This document shows, one piece after another, positions 26,064 to 35,296 of a stretch of DNA of 64,000 bases; position 1 is the first letter of the stretch, and every line of letters begins with the position of its first letter. The stretch lies in NCBI RefSeq assembly GCF_022815605.1, contig NZ_JALGRP010000001.1, positions 33,715 to 97,714 of the forward strand. Direction: 5' to 3'. This DNA comes from Microbacterium sp. VKM Ac-2923. Lineage in GTDB: Bacteria; Actinomycetota; Actinomycetes; Actinomycetales; Microbacteriaceae. Below the pieces are notes generated by a model. That model ran no database searches. It was not told the origin of the DNA and saw only the letters and a list, made by a program, of their open reading frames with translations. The position numbers were made by a program, and so were the translations under genes.

Positions 26064-26921
26064 ATGACCGCGACCCCCGGCATCCTTCAGCTGCTCGCCT
26101 TCGCCGCCGAACCCGGGGGTGGAAACCCCGCGGGCGTCGTCCTCGACGCCGCGACCCTCGACGACACGCACATGCAGCGGATCGCGACCGAGCTGGGGCA
26201 TCCCGAAACGGCGTTCGTGACCGCGCGCGACGGGCGACGGCTGCGCGTGCGCTACTTCTCGCCCGGCGCCGGGGTGCCGTTCTGCGGGCACGCGACGATC
26301 GCCACCGCCGTCGCGCTCGCCGAGGCCGAGGGCATCGGCGCCTTCACGTTCGACACGGCAGCCGGGCCGGTCGAGATCAGCACCGACCGGGACGCGGAGG
26401 GTCGCGTCACCGCCGGGTTCACGAGCGTCGAGCCCGCCGTCGCCGACCTCGAGGCCGAGGTGGCCGGTCGCCTCCTGGCACTCCTCGGCCTGACCCACGA
26501 CGACCTCGACGAACGGATGCCGCTGGCGCAGGCGTTCGCCGGCAACCTGCATCCGGTGGTCGCCGTCGCCGCGCGCGAGACGTTCGACACCTTCACCTTC
26601 GATCCTGCCGCGATGCGAGCTCTCATGGACGAGCGCGGGTGGAGGGGGACCGTCATCGTGACGCACATCGGCGGCGTCATCGCCGACGGTCTGGTCGCGG
26701 AGGCGCGCAACCTGTTCCCGGTCGGCGACATCACCGAAGACCCGGCGACGGGCTCCGCCGCCGCCTCGTTGGGGGCGTACCTCCGGGACAGAATCGGCGT
26801 ACCCGCGCCGTTCGCCTTCATCGTCCGGCAGGGGCGTCACGTCGGCCGACCGAGCGTCCTGGCGGTCGAGGTTCCGACAGCCGGCGGCATCCATGTGCGG
26901 GGCGGCGCCACGCCGATGTGA
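26064..26921 (+). CDS. PhzF-family isomerase
   Basis: A 285-residue protein of the PhzF/diaminopimelate-epimerase fold. The catalytic glutamate is Glu48 (HPETAFV). The duplicated phosphate-like loops are seen as FCGHATIATAVAL and DPATGSAAASLGAYL. Family members isomerise carbon-carbon double bonds or epimerise small acids; most, like this one, are not in phenazine clusters. GAGAAT with 6 nt to the ATG fits a leaderless transcript. The substrate is unknown. Confidence 0.88.
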   Translation: MTATPGILQLLAFAAEPGGGNPAGVVLDAATLDDTHMQRIATELGHPETAFVTARDGRRLRVRYFSPGAGVPFCGHATIATAVALAEAEGIGAFTFDTAAGPVEISTDRDAEGRVTAGFTSVEPAVADLEAEVAGRLLALLGLTHDDLDERMPLAQAFAGNLHPVVAVAARETFDTFTFDPAAMRALMDERGWRGTVIVTHIGGVIADGLVAEARNLFPVGDITEDPATGSAAASLGAYLRDRIGVPAPFAFIVRQGRHVGRPSVLAVEVPTAGGIHVRGGATPM

Positions 26922-27085
26922 CCCGTCCGCGTCGCCCCGGTCGCATTCCCGGTCCGCCGTCGCGCGTCCGAGGAAGCAACGGCGCCCGAACCGGGGAGAC
27001 CGCCGCAGATCCCGGCGACACGCGCGAGTGCATGCGATCATGGGCAGACGTCTGTCCCCCGATCGCGCCGACCGCTGGAGAACGA

Positions 27086-27676
27086 ATGTCCCCCCTTTGG
27101 AGACGACTCGTCCCCCGCAGCCTGCGCTTGCGCACGCGGCTGCGGCTCAAGAACGGGCGGTGGCGTCTGGCCACACCCGATCGAGTGATGCTCGAAGACG
27201 TGATCGTGCCCGAGTTCCTCGGCCGCGACGACATCCGGCGGATGCTCGACGTCGGAGTGGCCTGGTACACCCGCACCTACCCGCGGCTCTACCGGGGCAT
27301 CGAGTACCACACGATCGACGTCGATCCCGAGATGCAGCGGATCGCGGGGCGACACCACCACACCCTCTCGATGACCGATCTCGCCACGGTGTACCCGCCC
27401 GACACCTTCGATCTGGTCGTGTGCAACGGCGTGTTCGGCTGGGGGCTGGACACCGCCGATGAGGTGGCACGTGGTCTCGAGGCGTGTGCGGACGTGCTGC
27501 GCCCGGGCGGATGGCTCGTGGTGGGGTGGAACGACATGGAGGGTCGACGCATCCCGGACCTCGATGCCCTCGCCGCCGCCCGCTTCGACCGGGCGACGCT
27601 CCCCGCCGCTCGTGCGGACCACCTGACGACCCCGACCCACTACGCCCACCGCTACGACTTCTTCGTCCGCCGGTGA
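27086..27676 (+). CDS. Class I SAM-dependent methyltransferase-like protein
   Basis: A 196-residue protein. The SAM-binding glycine-rich loop is reduced to MLDVGVAWYTR (about residues 52-62). The acidic end of strand 2 (HTIDVDPEM) and the motif IV segment FDLVVCNGVFGWGLDT are clear, as is LRPGGWLVVGW. The ATG at 27086 has GGAG 6 nt upstream. Its stop overlaps the GTG of the PIG-L gene, so the two form a coupled pair. The pairing of a methyltransferase with a deacetylase is common in glycan or secondary-metabolite modification, but the substrate is unknown. Confidence 0.78.
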   Translation: MSPLWRRLVPRSLRLRTRLRLKNGRWRLATPDRVMLEDVIVPEFLGRDDIRRMLDVGVAWYTRTYPRLYRGIEYHTIDVDPEMQRIAGRHHHTLSMTDLATVYPPDTFDLVVCNGVFGWGLDTADEVARGLEACADVLRPGGWLVVGWNDMEGRRIPDLDALAAARFDRATLPAARADHLTTPTHYAHRYDFFVRR

Positions 27677-28503
27677 GCGCACCGGCACCGGTGATCGCGG
27701 GGATCTGGGCTCACTACGACGACGACCTGCTCTTCGCCACCCCGACGATCGACCGGGCCATCCGCGGCGGCCAGAGCGTCCGGAACCTCTTCCTGACGGC
27801 CTCGGATGCCGGCACCGGCCTGTCGCCGTACGCCGCAGGTCGTGAGACGGGTATCCGTGCCGCCTACGACGTCATGCGCGAATCGTCGTCGCCCTGGTCG
27901 GACCGCACGACGGTGCTGTCGAACGGCGTCACCGTCACGACGACCGCTCCGGACGACGACCCCCGCGTCGCCCTGGCTTTCCTGCGGCTGCCCGACGGCG
28001 GGCTCACCGGCGGCGGGTGGTACGGGACCGGATACCGGACGATCCCCAAGCTCCTCCGCGGGCAGGTCTCGTCGCTGACGACGCTCGACACCGGTCAGGA
28101 ACTCACCGTGACCAGCCTCATCGCCACGATCGCCGCGTTCGTCGCCGGGTGCGGGGCGACGGCGGTGCTCGCGAACATGCCCGATCACGCCGCGGGCAGC
28201 GAGGGCGACCATCCCGACCACGGTGGCGCGGGCCGGCTCGTGGCAGCGGCGGTCGACGCGGGACTCATCGATGCGGCGATCGTCCGCTACGCCGTCGGAT
28301 ACCCGCTCCACACGTGGTCGACGAATCTCGACGCCGAGGCCGTTGCCCGCAAGCTCGCCATCTTCTCGGCGTACGGCGAGCACGACGAGGTCCTGCGCCG
28401 CGACCCGGAGGCCTACCTCGCCCTCCCCGGGCTGGGCGAGTGGTTACGACGCGAGCATCTGCTCGACGATCGCGACATCGTGCGGGCCGACGGCGGGCGC
28501 TGA
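27673..28503 (+). CDS. PIG-L/LmbE family deacetylase
   Basis: A 276-residue zinc-dependent N-deacetylase-like protein. The family metal motif (A)HxDDD is visible as AHYDDDLLF near residue 12. The later histidine lies in the segment with MPDHAAGSEGDHPDHG, where D-H-x-x-H is expected. Members remove acetyl from GlcNAc-type sugars, as in MshB of mycothiol synthesis. Coupled by a 4-nt overlap to the methyltransferase gene. Convergent with the xanthine dehydrogenase operon. Confidence 0.82.
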   Translation: MSAPAPVIAGIWAHYDDDLLFATPTIDRAIRGGQSVRNLFLTASDAGTGLSPYAAGRETGIRAAYDVMRESSSPWSDRTTVLSNGVTVTTTAPDDDPRVALAFLRLPDGGLTGGGWYGTGYRTIPKLLRGQVSSLTTLDTGQELTVTSLIATIAAFVAGCGATAVLANMPDHAAGSEGDHPDHGGAGRLVAAAVDAGLIDAAIVRYAVGYPLHTWSTNLDAEAVARKLAIFSAYGEHDEVLRRDPEAYLALPGLGEWLRREHLLDDRDIVRADGGR

Positions 28504-28553
28504 CGGGTCAGCCGGGGGCTACCCGAAGGCGGGGCGGCTCGGGCGGGACCCGC

Positions 28554-31500
28554 TCACTCCCCGCTCGCGAGCCTCCACACCCGGTCGCGAGAGAAGGGCA
28601 GCTCGTACCCGCGACGTCCCAGCGCCCGCGAGACGGCGTTGCCGATCGCCGCCCCCACCGGGTTATAGGGCGACTCGCTCATCGACTTCGCGCCGAACGG
28701 ACCCAGGCTGTCGTCGGTGTCGGCGAAGTACACCTCGGTGTCGGGCACGTCGGCGAACTGCGGCACGCGGTACGTGCGGAACACCGGGTTCTGCACGACG
28801 CCGTCCTCGATGTAGACCTCTTCGTACAGCGCCCCGCCCAGTCCCTGCGCCGCGCCGCCCTCGACCTGCCCGCGGCACTGCGCCGGGTTGATGACGACGC
28901 CGGCGTCGGCGGACTGGATCGACTGCAGCACCTTAACCGTGCCCGTCTCGGGGTCGACCGCGACCCGCGCCGCGTGCACGTTGAAGGCCAGCGAACGGAA
29001 GTCGCCGAACTCCGCGCCGTCGGCGGTCAAGCCGTCGGCGGTCAGGTAGCCGGCGGGCGCGGCGGCGACGATCCGTTCCCACGTCACCGTTTCGGACCCC
29101 ACGCGGACCCCGGATGCCACGAACTCCACGTCCAGCGCGTCCGTCGCGGCGGAGTCGGATGCCGTCGCACCGGGGCCGGCATCGACCGACGCCCACACGG
29201 ACTCGGCATCGCCCTCGGGCGCCGCGGCATCCCCTCCCGCCAGCTCGGTGGCGATCTCGACCATGCGGCGTCGAAGGGCCGTGCAGGCGCCGAACAGCGC
29301 CTTACCGGCGACGACGGTGCCGGCCGAGGCGAAGGCGCCGGTGTCGTGTCGCACGGCGTCGGTGTCGGCGGCCCACAACTCGAGGCGCTCGAGCGGCGCG
29401 TCGAGCACGGTCGCCGCGATCTGCCGGTGCACGGTCGCGGTGCCGTTGCCGAATTCGGCCGTCCCTACGCGCAGCAGATAGGTGCCGTCGGGGCGCAGGC
29501 TCGCGGTGGTGTGCGCGATGTGCCCGCGCGGGGCCATGGTCGCGATCATGGACGCGGCCATGCCCTCGCCCACGAGCCAGCCGGCGGGGGCGTCGGTGGC
29601 ATTGCCGCGGCGCAGGGCGTCCTGGGCGAGGTCGAGGCACTGGTCGAGGCCGTAACTGCCCCAGATCAGGTCTTCCTCGTACTTCTCCCCGTCGTCGGGG
29701 TGCAGTGCGTCCCCCTCGCGCACGGCATTGATGCGGCGGAGGTCGAACGGGTCGATGTCCAGCTCCACGGCCAGCGCGTCGAGCGCCGACTCGACGGCGA
29801 ACACCACCTGCCCGAGCCCGTACCCGCGGAACGCCCCCGACGGCGGGTTGTTCGTGTAGACCGCTTCGGCATCGATCCACTTCACCGGCACCCGGTACAG
29901 CGTCGTCGATTCGGCGCACGAGTGGAACAGCACGCCGATGGCGTGGTTGCCGTAGGCGCCGGTGTCGCTCAGCACGTCGATCTTCATCGCGGTGAGGGTG
30001 CCGCCGGCATCCGATCCGAGGGTGACCCGCACGCGCATCGGATGCCGCAGCGACGCCCGCACGAACTGATCGGTGCGTGAGAACTCGTACGCGACCGGAC
30101 GACCGAGCTTCAGCACGGCGAGGGCCGTGAGGTCTTCGGTGAAGAGTTCCTGTTTGCCGCCGAAACCGCCGCCCACGCGCGTCGCGTAAACGCGGACGCG
30201 CTCCCGCTCCAGACCGAAGATGTGGGCGAGCTCGTCGCGCGCCAGGAAGGGCACCTGGGTGGAGGAGCGGATGACGAGACGCCCGTCTTCGTCGAGCCAC
30301 CCGAGGGAGCCGTGCGTCTCGAGGGCCGCGTGGGTCACGCGTGACGAGCGCCATTCGCCGGTGACGGTCACCACGCTGGCGTCGAGCGCCGCACCGATGT
30401 CGCCCCCGTATCCCGTGTGGAAACCGGCGACGACGTTTCGCCCGGCCGCCTGCACGCGCTCATCGGGGGTGCGGTCGGGGTGCAGCAGCGGGGCGCCCGG
30501 GCGGCGGGCCTCGTCGGGGTCGAAGACGGCCGGCAGCACGTCCCACTCGATCACGACGGCCCGGCATCCGGCATCCGCCGCCTCCGCCGTCTCGCCGACC
30601 ACCGCGACCACGCGCTGGCCGACGTGGCGCACGACGTCGTCGAGCATCCGTGTGTCGTCGGGGTCGTCGGTGCGGTGCTCGTGGCGACCCGTCGAGTAGC
30701 GCACGTCGGGCACGTCGGCGTGGGTGAAGACCGCGACCACGCCGGGGACCGCGAGGGCGGCCGAAGTGTCGATCGAGACGACGCGCGCGTGGGCATGGGG
30801 CGAGGCGACGACCCGCAGCACGAGCGGCGGGCCGCCGGGCACGGGGTCGTCGAACGTGAACGGCTCGCGGCCCTGCACGATGCGGCGCGCGGCCTCGGGG
30901 ACGGCCGAGGTGCCGACGCGGCCGGTGGCTGCCGCTTCGGGCGCGCACGACTCCTGCAGATCCGCACCTTCCGGGGCCGGAGGGGTGGACTCGTGCCGAT
31001 CTGCAGGAGGTGTGCGAGGAGTCCCCGAGAGCTCCGCCCGGTCATGCCCGGCGCAGCTGCCGCCGCAGCCTCCGGCGCCGCCCACCACGGCCGGTCCGGC
31101 GGTGCGGGTGCCGGTCGAGTCGGCGCTGCGGGTATCGGCCGGGTCGGCGGCATCCGTCGCGCACCCCACCCCGGTCTCGCGCACCGGCCCGAGGACCGAC
31201 GAGCGGATGGCCTCCCGGATCGGGCGATAGCCCGTGCACCGGCAGAGATTCCCCTTCATCCGCCGGTCGAGGTCGTCGAGGTCGTCGGGCGTCAGCGTCG
31301 ATGCCGTCACGCTCATGCCGGGCGTGCAGAAGCCGCACTGGAAGCCGAAGCCCTCGGCGAGGGCTTCCTGCACCGGGTGGAGCTCGTCGCCGGGGGCGAG
31401 GCCCGCGGCGGTCGTGATCGCGTGGCCGTCGAGGCGCATCGCCGGGACGATGCACGAGTGGGTCGGCGTCCCGTCGAGCAGCACTGAGCACGCGCCGCAG

Positions 31501-31619
31501 TCACCCGCGTCGCAGCCCTTCTTCACCTCGACGTGGCCCGTTTCGCGAAGCAGAGTGCGCGCGCTCTGGCCGGGCTTCGGCTCCGCGTCGATGGGGATGC
31601 CGTTGACTTCGAACCTCAC
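28554..31619 (-). CDS. Xanthine dehydrogenase, fused 2Fe-2S and molybdenum subunits
   Basis: A 1021-residue protein that joins two chains that are usually separate. Residues 1-150 carry both 2Fe-2S clusters (Cys36, 41, 44, 56 and Cys95, 98, 126, 128). A low-complexity linker covers about 150-240. The molybdopterin part begins near 245, with [19 protein letters not shown] and the catalytic glutamate in [13 protein letters not shown], where related enzymes read GVGE. The FAD subunit is a separate upstream gene. Together they would oxidise hypoxanthine/xanthine to urate. The linker DNA contains a dispersed palindrome. GTG start with GGAGGA upstream. A carbon-monoxide or nicotinate-type dehydrogenase is less likely in this context. 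Confidence 0.9.
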   Translation of the reverse strand: MRFEVNGIPIDAEPKPGQSARTLLRETGHVEVKKGCDAGDCGACSVLLDGTPTHSCIVPAMRLDGHAITTAAGLAPGDELHPVQEALAEGFGFQCGFCTPGMSVTASTLTPDDLDDLDRRMKGNLCRCTGYRPIREAIRSSVLGPVRETGVGCATDAADPADTRSADSTGTRTAGPAVVGGAGGCGGSCAGHDRAELSGTPRTPPADRHESTPPAPEGADLQESCAPEAAATGRVGTSAVPEAARRIVQGREPFTFDDPVPGGPPLVLRVVASPHAHARVVSIDTSAALAVPGVVAVFTHADVPDVRYSTGRHEHRTDDPDDTRMLDDVVRHVGQRVVAVVGETAEAADAGCRAVVIEWDVLPAVFDPDEARRPGAPLLHPDRTPDERVQAAGRNVVAGFHTGYGGDIGAALDASVVTVTGEWRSSRVTHAALETHGSLGWLDEDGRLVIRSSTQVPFLARDELAHIFGLERERVRVYATRVGGGFGGKQELFTEDLTALAVLKLGRPVAYEFSRTDQFVRASLRHPMRVRVTLGSDAGGTLTAMKIDVLSDTGAYGNHAIGVLFHSCAESTTLYRVPVKWIDAEAVYTNNPPSGAFRGYGLGQVVFAVESALDALAVELDIDPFDLRRINAVREGDALHPDDGEKYEEDLIWGSYGLDQCLDLAQDALRRGNATDAPAGWLVGEGMAASMIATMAPRGHIAHTTASLRPDGTYLLRVGTAEFGNGTATVHRQIAATVLDAPLERLELWAADTDAVRHDTGAFASAGTVVAGKALFGACTALRRRMVEIATELAGGDAAAPEGDAESVWASVDAGPGATASDSAATDALDVEFVASGVRVGSETVTWERIVAAAPAGYLTADGLTADGAEFGDFRSLAFNVHAARVAVDPETGTVKVLQSIQSADAGVVINPAQCRGQVEGGAAQGLGGALYEEVYIEDGVVQNPVFRTYRVPQFADVPDTEVYFADTDDSLGPFGAKSMSESPYNPVGAAIGNAVSRALGRRGYELPFSRDRVWRLASGE
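30943..31016. repeat. Palindrome, GCGCAC-ACTCCTGC family (in-gene copy)
   Basis: Arms GCGCACGACTCCTGCAGATC and GATCTGCAGGAGGTGTGCG lie 25-30 nt apart. A related element lies in the intergenic region at 44345-44419. Here it is translated as residues about 200-226 of the xanthine dehydrogenase linker, between the iron-sulfur and molybdenum domains. Confidence 0.8.
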
Positions 31620-31680
31620 GTCACGTCCTCCGGGCGGTCGTTGCGGGATGCCGTGTCGCGGCGGTGCGGCAGGCTCCTCC

Positions 31681-32514
31681 TCATGCGGCGCCCTCCTGCA
31701 GCTCGCGCGCGAAGCTCTGACGCAGCCGTTCTGCGAGCACGACGCTCACGCCACGACGCCAGTCGGCGCTGCCCAGGGGGTCGGTGTAGAAGTCGGTGGC
31801 GCTGGCGACGGCATCCCGCAATTCACCCGCTCCGGGCACGCGCGCGAATCGCAGCACGCGGGGCCGGCGCACCGCGGCGGTCACCACGAACACGGCGGAA
31901 CCGTCGGCGTCGACCCGGGCCGTGACGACGGCGCCCGAGCGGCCGAGCTCGGCCAGGGCGATCTTGCGCAGTCCGACGCGCGCGCTGAGCGCGTGGGCGG
32001 GCACGTCGAGCGCGCGGACGACCTCACCGGGGGCGAGGGAGGTGGCGGCGTTGTCGATCACGAGATCGGCCACCCCGATCCGGCGTTCTCCACCGTCGGG
32101 CGTCCACACCAGGGCCGTGGCATCCAGGGTCGAGAGCATCGCGATCATCGCCCCCGCCGCGAAGGCCTGGCAGACGTTCCCGCCGACGGTGGCGGTGTTC
32201 CAGATCTTGAACGACGCCAGCAGGGCGTCAGCGGCGGGACGCGCCAGCGCGAGCGAGGTCCAGGCGGCGGGCGCCTCGTGCTCCGCCCACGCGAGCAGGC
32301 GGGCGATCGTGCAGGTGGCGCCGATGCGCAGGCCCGTGTCGGTGACTTCGATGTCGGGCCAGTCGAGGGTCGTGAGGTCGACGAACCCGGTCGTCCCCGG
32401 CTGCGGCTCGCTCATGAGCCAGGTGCCCCCGGCGATCACGACTTCGCCCGGGGCGAGGGCGAGGTCGCCGCGGGTACGGGCGGAGCGGTACGAGGTGACG
32501 GTGGTGATGTCCAT
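31681..32514 (-). CDS. Xanthine dehydrogenase FAD-binding subunit
   Basis: A 277-residue CoxM/XdhB-type flavoprotein that passes electrons from the iron-sulfur clusters to NAD+. The FAD-binding motifs are AGGTWLM (about 28-34) and [11 protein letters not shown] (about 107-117). The length is normal. It starts 3 nt after the PNPOx-like gene stop and lies 61 nt before the fused subunit, so the three form one transcript. Confidence 0.9.
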   Translation of the reverse strand: MDITTVTSYRSARTRGDLALAPGEVVIAGGTWLMSEPQPGTTGFVDLTTLDWPDIEVTDTGLRIGATCTIARLLAWAEHEAPAAWTSLALARPAADALLASFKIWNTATVGGNVCQAFAAGAMIAMLSTLDATALVWTPDGGERRIGVADLVIDNAATSLAPGEVVRALDVPAHALSARVGLRKIALAELGRSGAVVTARVDADGSAVFVVTAAVRRPRVLRFARVPGAGELRDAVASATDFYTDPLGSADWRRGVSVVLAERLRQSFARELQEGAA

Positions 32515-32517
32515 GCG

Positions 32518-33132
32518 TCAGCCCGCGAGGATCCGGCCGGACCAGCGACCGTCGGTGAGCGTGTAGTGCTGGCGCACGCTCTGACCGAGCGGGTCGCCGC
32601 GCCAGAACGTCAACGTGAGGGGCCGCAGCAGGAATCCGGCCCATCGCTCCGGCGGATCGAGTGTGGGGTGCGTCTTGTCGAACTCGGCCCACAGGTGTCG
32701 ACGGTCGTCGGCCGGCAGACGGGCGTTGTCGGCGGTGTTCAGCCACGCCAGGATCTGCAGGTAGCGTGACCGGCGCCGGTAGGCCTCGGCCGCGGAGGCA
32801 GTGCTCACGCGCTCGACGATCCCGCGGGCGACGAGTTGCCGACCCGCCTCGGGCCACGCCACCGAGAGGGCGGCGACGGGGTTCGCGGCGATCTCCGCGA
32901 CCTTCTCGCTGGCCGAATCGGTGTGGAAGAACAGGCCGGTGGCATCCCGGTCGCTCACGAGCACATGACGGAGCGAGGGGATGCCGTCGCGACCGATGGT
33001 CGAGAGCGCGGCGAGCGGACGCAGCTCGCCGTCGTCGGCGGGGAGCCAGCGCACCAGCTGCGCGAGCGGATCGTCGACGAGCACGTCGATGTCGTCGACG
33101 TCGGAACCGAAGGTGGTGCCGGCCGTGATCAT
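32518..33132 (-). CDS. Pyridoxamine 5'-phosphate oxidase-family flavoprotein
   Basis: A 204-residue FMN-binding split-barrel protein. The segment SLRHVLVSDRDATGLFFHTDSASEKVAEIAANP matches the PdxH FMN/PLP site, and the C-terminal dimerisation part is present (RPLTLTFWRGDPLGQSVRQHYTL). True PNPOx usually ends with a conserved RLAP motif, here replaced by GRILAG. It is the first gene of the xanthine dehydrogenase operon, with a strong AGGAGG site upstream. Perhaps it is a repurposed flavin or F420 enzyme; the role in this operon is unknown. Confidence 0.82.
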   Translation of the reverse strand: MITAGTTFGSDVDDIDVLVDDPLAQLVRWLPADDGELRPLAALSTIGRDGIPSLRHVLVSDRDATGLFFHTDSASEKVAEIAANPVAALSVAWPEAGRQLVARGIVERVSTASAAEAYRRRSRYLQILAWLNTADNARLPADDRRHLWAEFDKTHPTLDPPERWAGFLLRPLTLTFWRGDPLGQSVRQHYTLTDGRWSGRILAG

Positions 33133-33188
33133 GGGTACCTCCTGGAGGCCGCGGGTACCGCCGAGCGTAGGGAGCGCGCGTTTCCTTC

Positions 33189-33207
33189 ATGTTGCCGCTA
33201 TGAACAT
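33189..33207. promoter_or_regulatory. Putative purine-regulon operator, site C
   Basis: ATGTT-N9-AACAT, perfect over 5+5, with the spacer GCCGCTATG. It is flanked by GTTTC on the left and GAAAC on the right, extending the symmetry. It lies between the divergent xanthine dehydrogenase operon and the MTHFR-like gene, so one site could control both. Confidence 0.6.
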
Positions 33208-33227
33208 TCGTCGAAACACGCGCTTCC

Positions 33228-33233
33228 TACACT
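33228..33233 (+). promoter_or_regulatory. -10 box for leaderless MTHFR-like gene
   Basis: TACACT ends 6 nt before the ATG at 33240 and no Shine-Dalgarno sequence is present. The right half of site C lies 18 nt upstream, in the -35 position. Confidence 0.5.
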
Positions 33234-33239
33234 CCCGAC

Positions 33240-34262
33240 ATGACCCTGTTGCCCCTGATCGACGCGTGTCCCAAACGCATGGAGTACGGCCCCTGCGGAG
33301 GGGTCGGCTTCGACGGCTCGTGCGAGATCGACGCCACGCATCTCTGCACGTTCCTTCCGCGGCGGACCGTGCCGTGGACGGGGCTCGATCGGGCGACCCC
33401 CGTCCATCCGGGGCCCCGGACCGCCGCCGCCGCAGAGACCCTCGCCTCCCTCGGCACGCGCCCGTGGATCGTGGCCGACCTGCCCGCGAGGGCGCTGAGT
33501 GTGGCATCCATCGACGCGTGCGCCTCGGTGCTCACCGGGGAAGTGGATGCCGTCCTCGCCGGTGACGCCGGAAGTGCGCGCGTGCAGTTCCCACCCGCCT
33601 ACCGGGCGCACCTGCTGCACCGTCGAGGGCTGCGCGTGTGGACCGGGCTCAACATGCGCGACCGCAATCGCGTGGCGATCGAGGGCGAGCTCGCCGCCCT
33701 CGTCGTCGAGGGGGTCGCCGGCGTGCATTGCGTGACCGGCGATCACACCCGCACGGGGCACCGGCCCGACGCCGCTCCCGTGTTCGACCTCGACTCCACC
33801 GAGGCCACGGCTCTGGCGCGGGCCGCCGGCCATGTCGTCTCGGTCGCCGCGTCCCCCGCGGCGCCCCCACTCGATCGGCGGGCGGCGCGCCTGCGCGAGA
33901 AGCAGCGGGCCGGCGCCGACGTCTGCTTCGTCAACCACGCCGGCGGGGCGGCCCCCGTACGCCGGTTCATCGACGAGGTGGGCGACGGCACCCGGTTCAT
34001 CCCGTGTGTCCCCGTCGTCGTCGACCACGCCTCGGCCGATCTGCTCGAGTCGTTCACCACGCTGGTGCTGCCCGACGGCTTCGTCGGTCGCATCCGTGGG
34101 GCCCGCGACACGCGCGCGGAGGGGATCGCCCTGGCCGTGGCGCTCGCCGAAGAGATGCTGGCCCTCCCCGGCGTGGTGGGGGTCAACCTCTCGGGTGGCC
34201 GGGAGGGCGCGGAGGAGTCGTTCGCCGAGGCGCTGGCGGAGGTGGCGCGCAGATTGCGCTGA
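33240..34262 (+). CDS. MTHFR-like protein with N-terminal cysteine motif
   Basis: A 340-residue protein in two parts. Residues 1-40 match the methylenetetrahydrofolate reductase C-terminal (MTHFR_C) module, with Cys10, Cys19, Cys28 and Cys36 in CPKRMEYGPCGG and following. Residues 60-340 look like an MTHFR-type TIM barrel (VEGVAGVHCVTGDHTRTG, VCFVNHAGG, IPCVPVVV, GVNLSGG). It may bind folate and use or produce one-carbon units, or act as a folate-dependent methyltransferase. It is divergent from the xanthine dehydrogenase operon and shares operator site C. A link to methylated purines is a speculation worth testing. Confidence 0.8.
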   Translation: MTLLPLIDACPKRMEYGPCGGVGFDGSCEIDATHLCTFLPRRTVPWTGLDRATPVHPGPRTAAAAETLASLGTRPWIVADLPARALSVASIDACASVLTGEVDAVLAGDAGSARVQFPPAYRAHLLHRRGLRVWTGLNMRDRNRVAIEGELAALVVEGVAGVHCVTGDHTRTGHRPDAAPVFDLDSTEATALARAAGHVVSVAASPAAPPLDRRAARLREKQRAGADVCFVNHAGGAAPVRRFIDEVGDGTRFIPCVPVVVDHASADLLESFTTLVLPDGFVGRIRGARDTRAEGIALAVALAEEMLALPGVVGVNLSGGREGAEESFAEALAEVARRLR

Positions 34263-34301
34263 CCGTGCCGCCCCCGCCGCGCGCCGGAACGCGACGGGGC
34301 G

Positions 34302-35294
34302 TCAGGCGGCCAACGACAACAACCACGCGTAGAGGGCCATCGACGCCCCGTAGACGACGACGAGGATGCCGAAGCCGAGGAGCTGCGCGCGCCACCCCGG
34401 TTTCGGTTTCAGCCACCACGCGAACATCGCGAACACCCGGGGCATCACGAACCAGCCGAGCAACTGGGTGCTGACGAAGTTGCCGACGAACAGCGACAGC
34501 CAGAACGGGATGGCGTGCGGTCCGTCGAACAGCGGGGTGCTGACGAAGTAGCTCCACCCGAACACGATCGGGTACAACGCCGCGAGCACCAGGAGGTTGT
34601 TCTTCATCACCGATTCGCGAGCGGTCTCACCCGGCGCCCAGAAGTCGAAGCCGAAGCTCGACGTGGTGACGGACAGGTCGGCGTTGAAACGCTCGCCCTC
34701 CTCGAGCAGGCGCTTGCGCTCCGGTGAGTCGATCCAGACCGCGAGGTTCTCGGCCGTGTCGAAGGTGAGGATGACGACCCACTCGTCCTGGACGCCCGGC
34801 ACCGGACGCTGGATCCGGTGGCCCCGGAAGCCGCGGAACCGCGCCTCCGCGTCGGAGATGCGCTTCTGCCATGCGAGGTAGTCGTCCTCCAGTGCCGCGG
34901 GGACGGTGGAGGAGATCAGGACGGAGACCTCGTCGCCGTGCGACGGGCTCTCGCGGAACAGGGTCACCTCCTCGTCGAGCACCTCGACGTCGGCGATCTG
35001 CTCGTACAGCGCCCGTCGCGCGGGGCCGTCGAGCCAGGCCCGCGCGGCGGCGGCGTCGCTGAAGCGCTGCACGAGGGTCCAATCGTTCCTCGAGTCGCTC
35101 GGCGAGATGACGGTGCTGCCGAGATACCCCGGCGTGCCCGTGAGGGCGCGGCCCGACCGATCGAGCCAGCCCTCGAAGGCGTCGACGTCGCGGGCCGCGA
35201 CCTTCCGGTGCGTGATGAGGGTGACCGCCGTGTCGTCGGAGCCCGACACCTCCGCGGGGGTCGGGCCGTCGTCCGCGACGGCGAGGCGCTCCAC
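34302..35294 (-). CDS. Antibiotic biosynthesis monooxygenase-domain membrane protein
   Basis: A 330-residue protein with two ABM-like ferredoxin-fold domains (about 20-110 and 115-215; second has DEWVVILTFDTAENLAVWIDSPER) followed by three or four membrane spans from residue 228 to the end (LLVLAALYPIVFGWSYF, ALYAWLL). ABM domains oxidise or degrade polyketides, haem or similar rings, or act as folding modules. The GTG start lies 2 nt after the guanine deaminase stop, so translation is coupled. Its job beside a guanine deaminase is unknown. Confidence 0.82.
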   Translation of the reverse strand: MERLAVADDGPTPAEVSGSDDTAVTLITHRKVAARDVDAFEGWLDRSGRALTGTPGYLGSTVISPSDSRNDWTLVQRFSDAAAARAWLDGPARRALYEQIADVEVLDEEVTLFRESPSHGDEVSVLISSTVPAALEDDYLAWQKRISDAEARFRGFRGHRIQRPVPGVQDEWVVILTFDTAENLAVWIDSPERKRLLEEGERFNADLSVTTSSFGFDFWAPGETARESVMKNNLLVLAALYPIVFGWSYFVSTPLFDGPHAIPFWLSLFVGNFVSTQLLGWFVMPRVFAMFAWWLKPKPGWRAQLLGFGILVVVYGASMALYAWLLSLAA

Positions 35295-35296
35295 GC

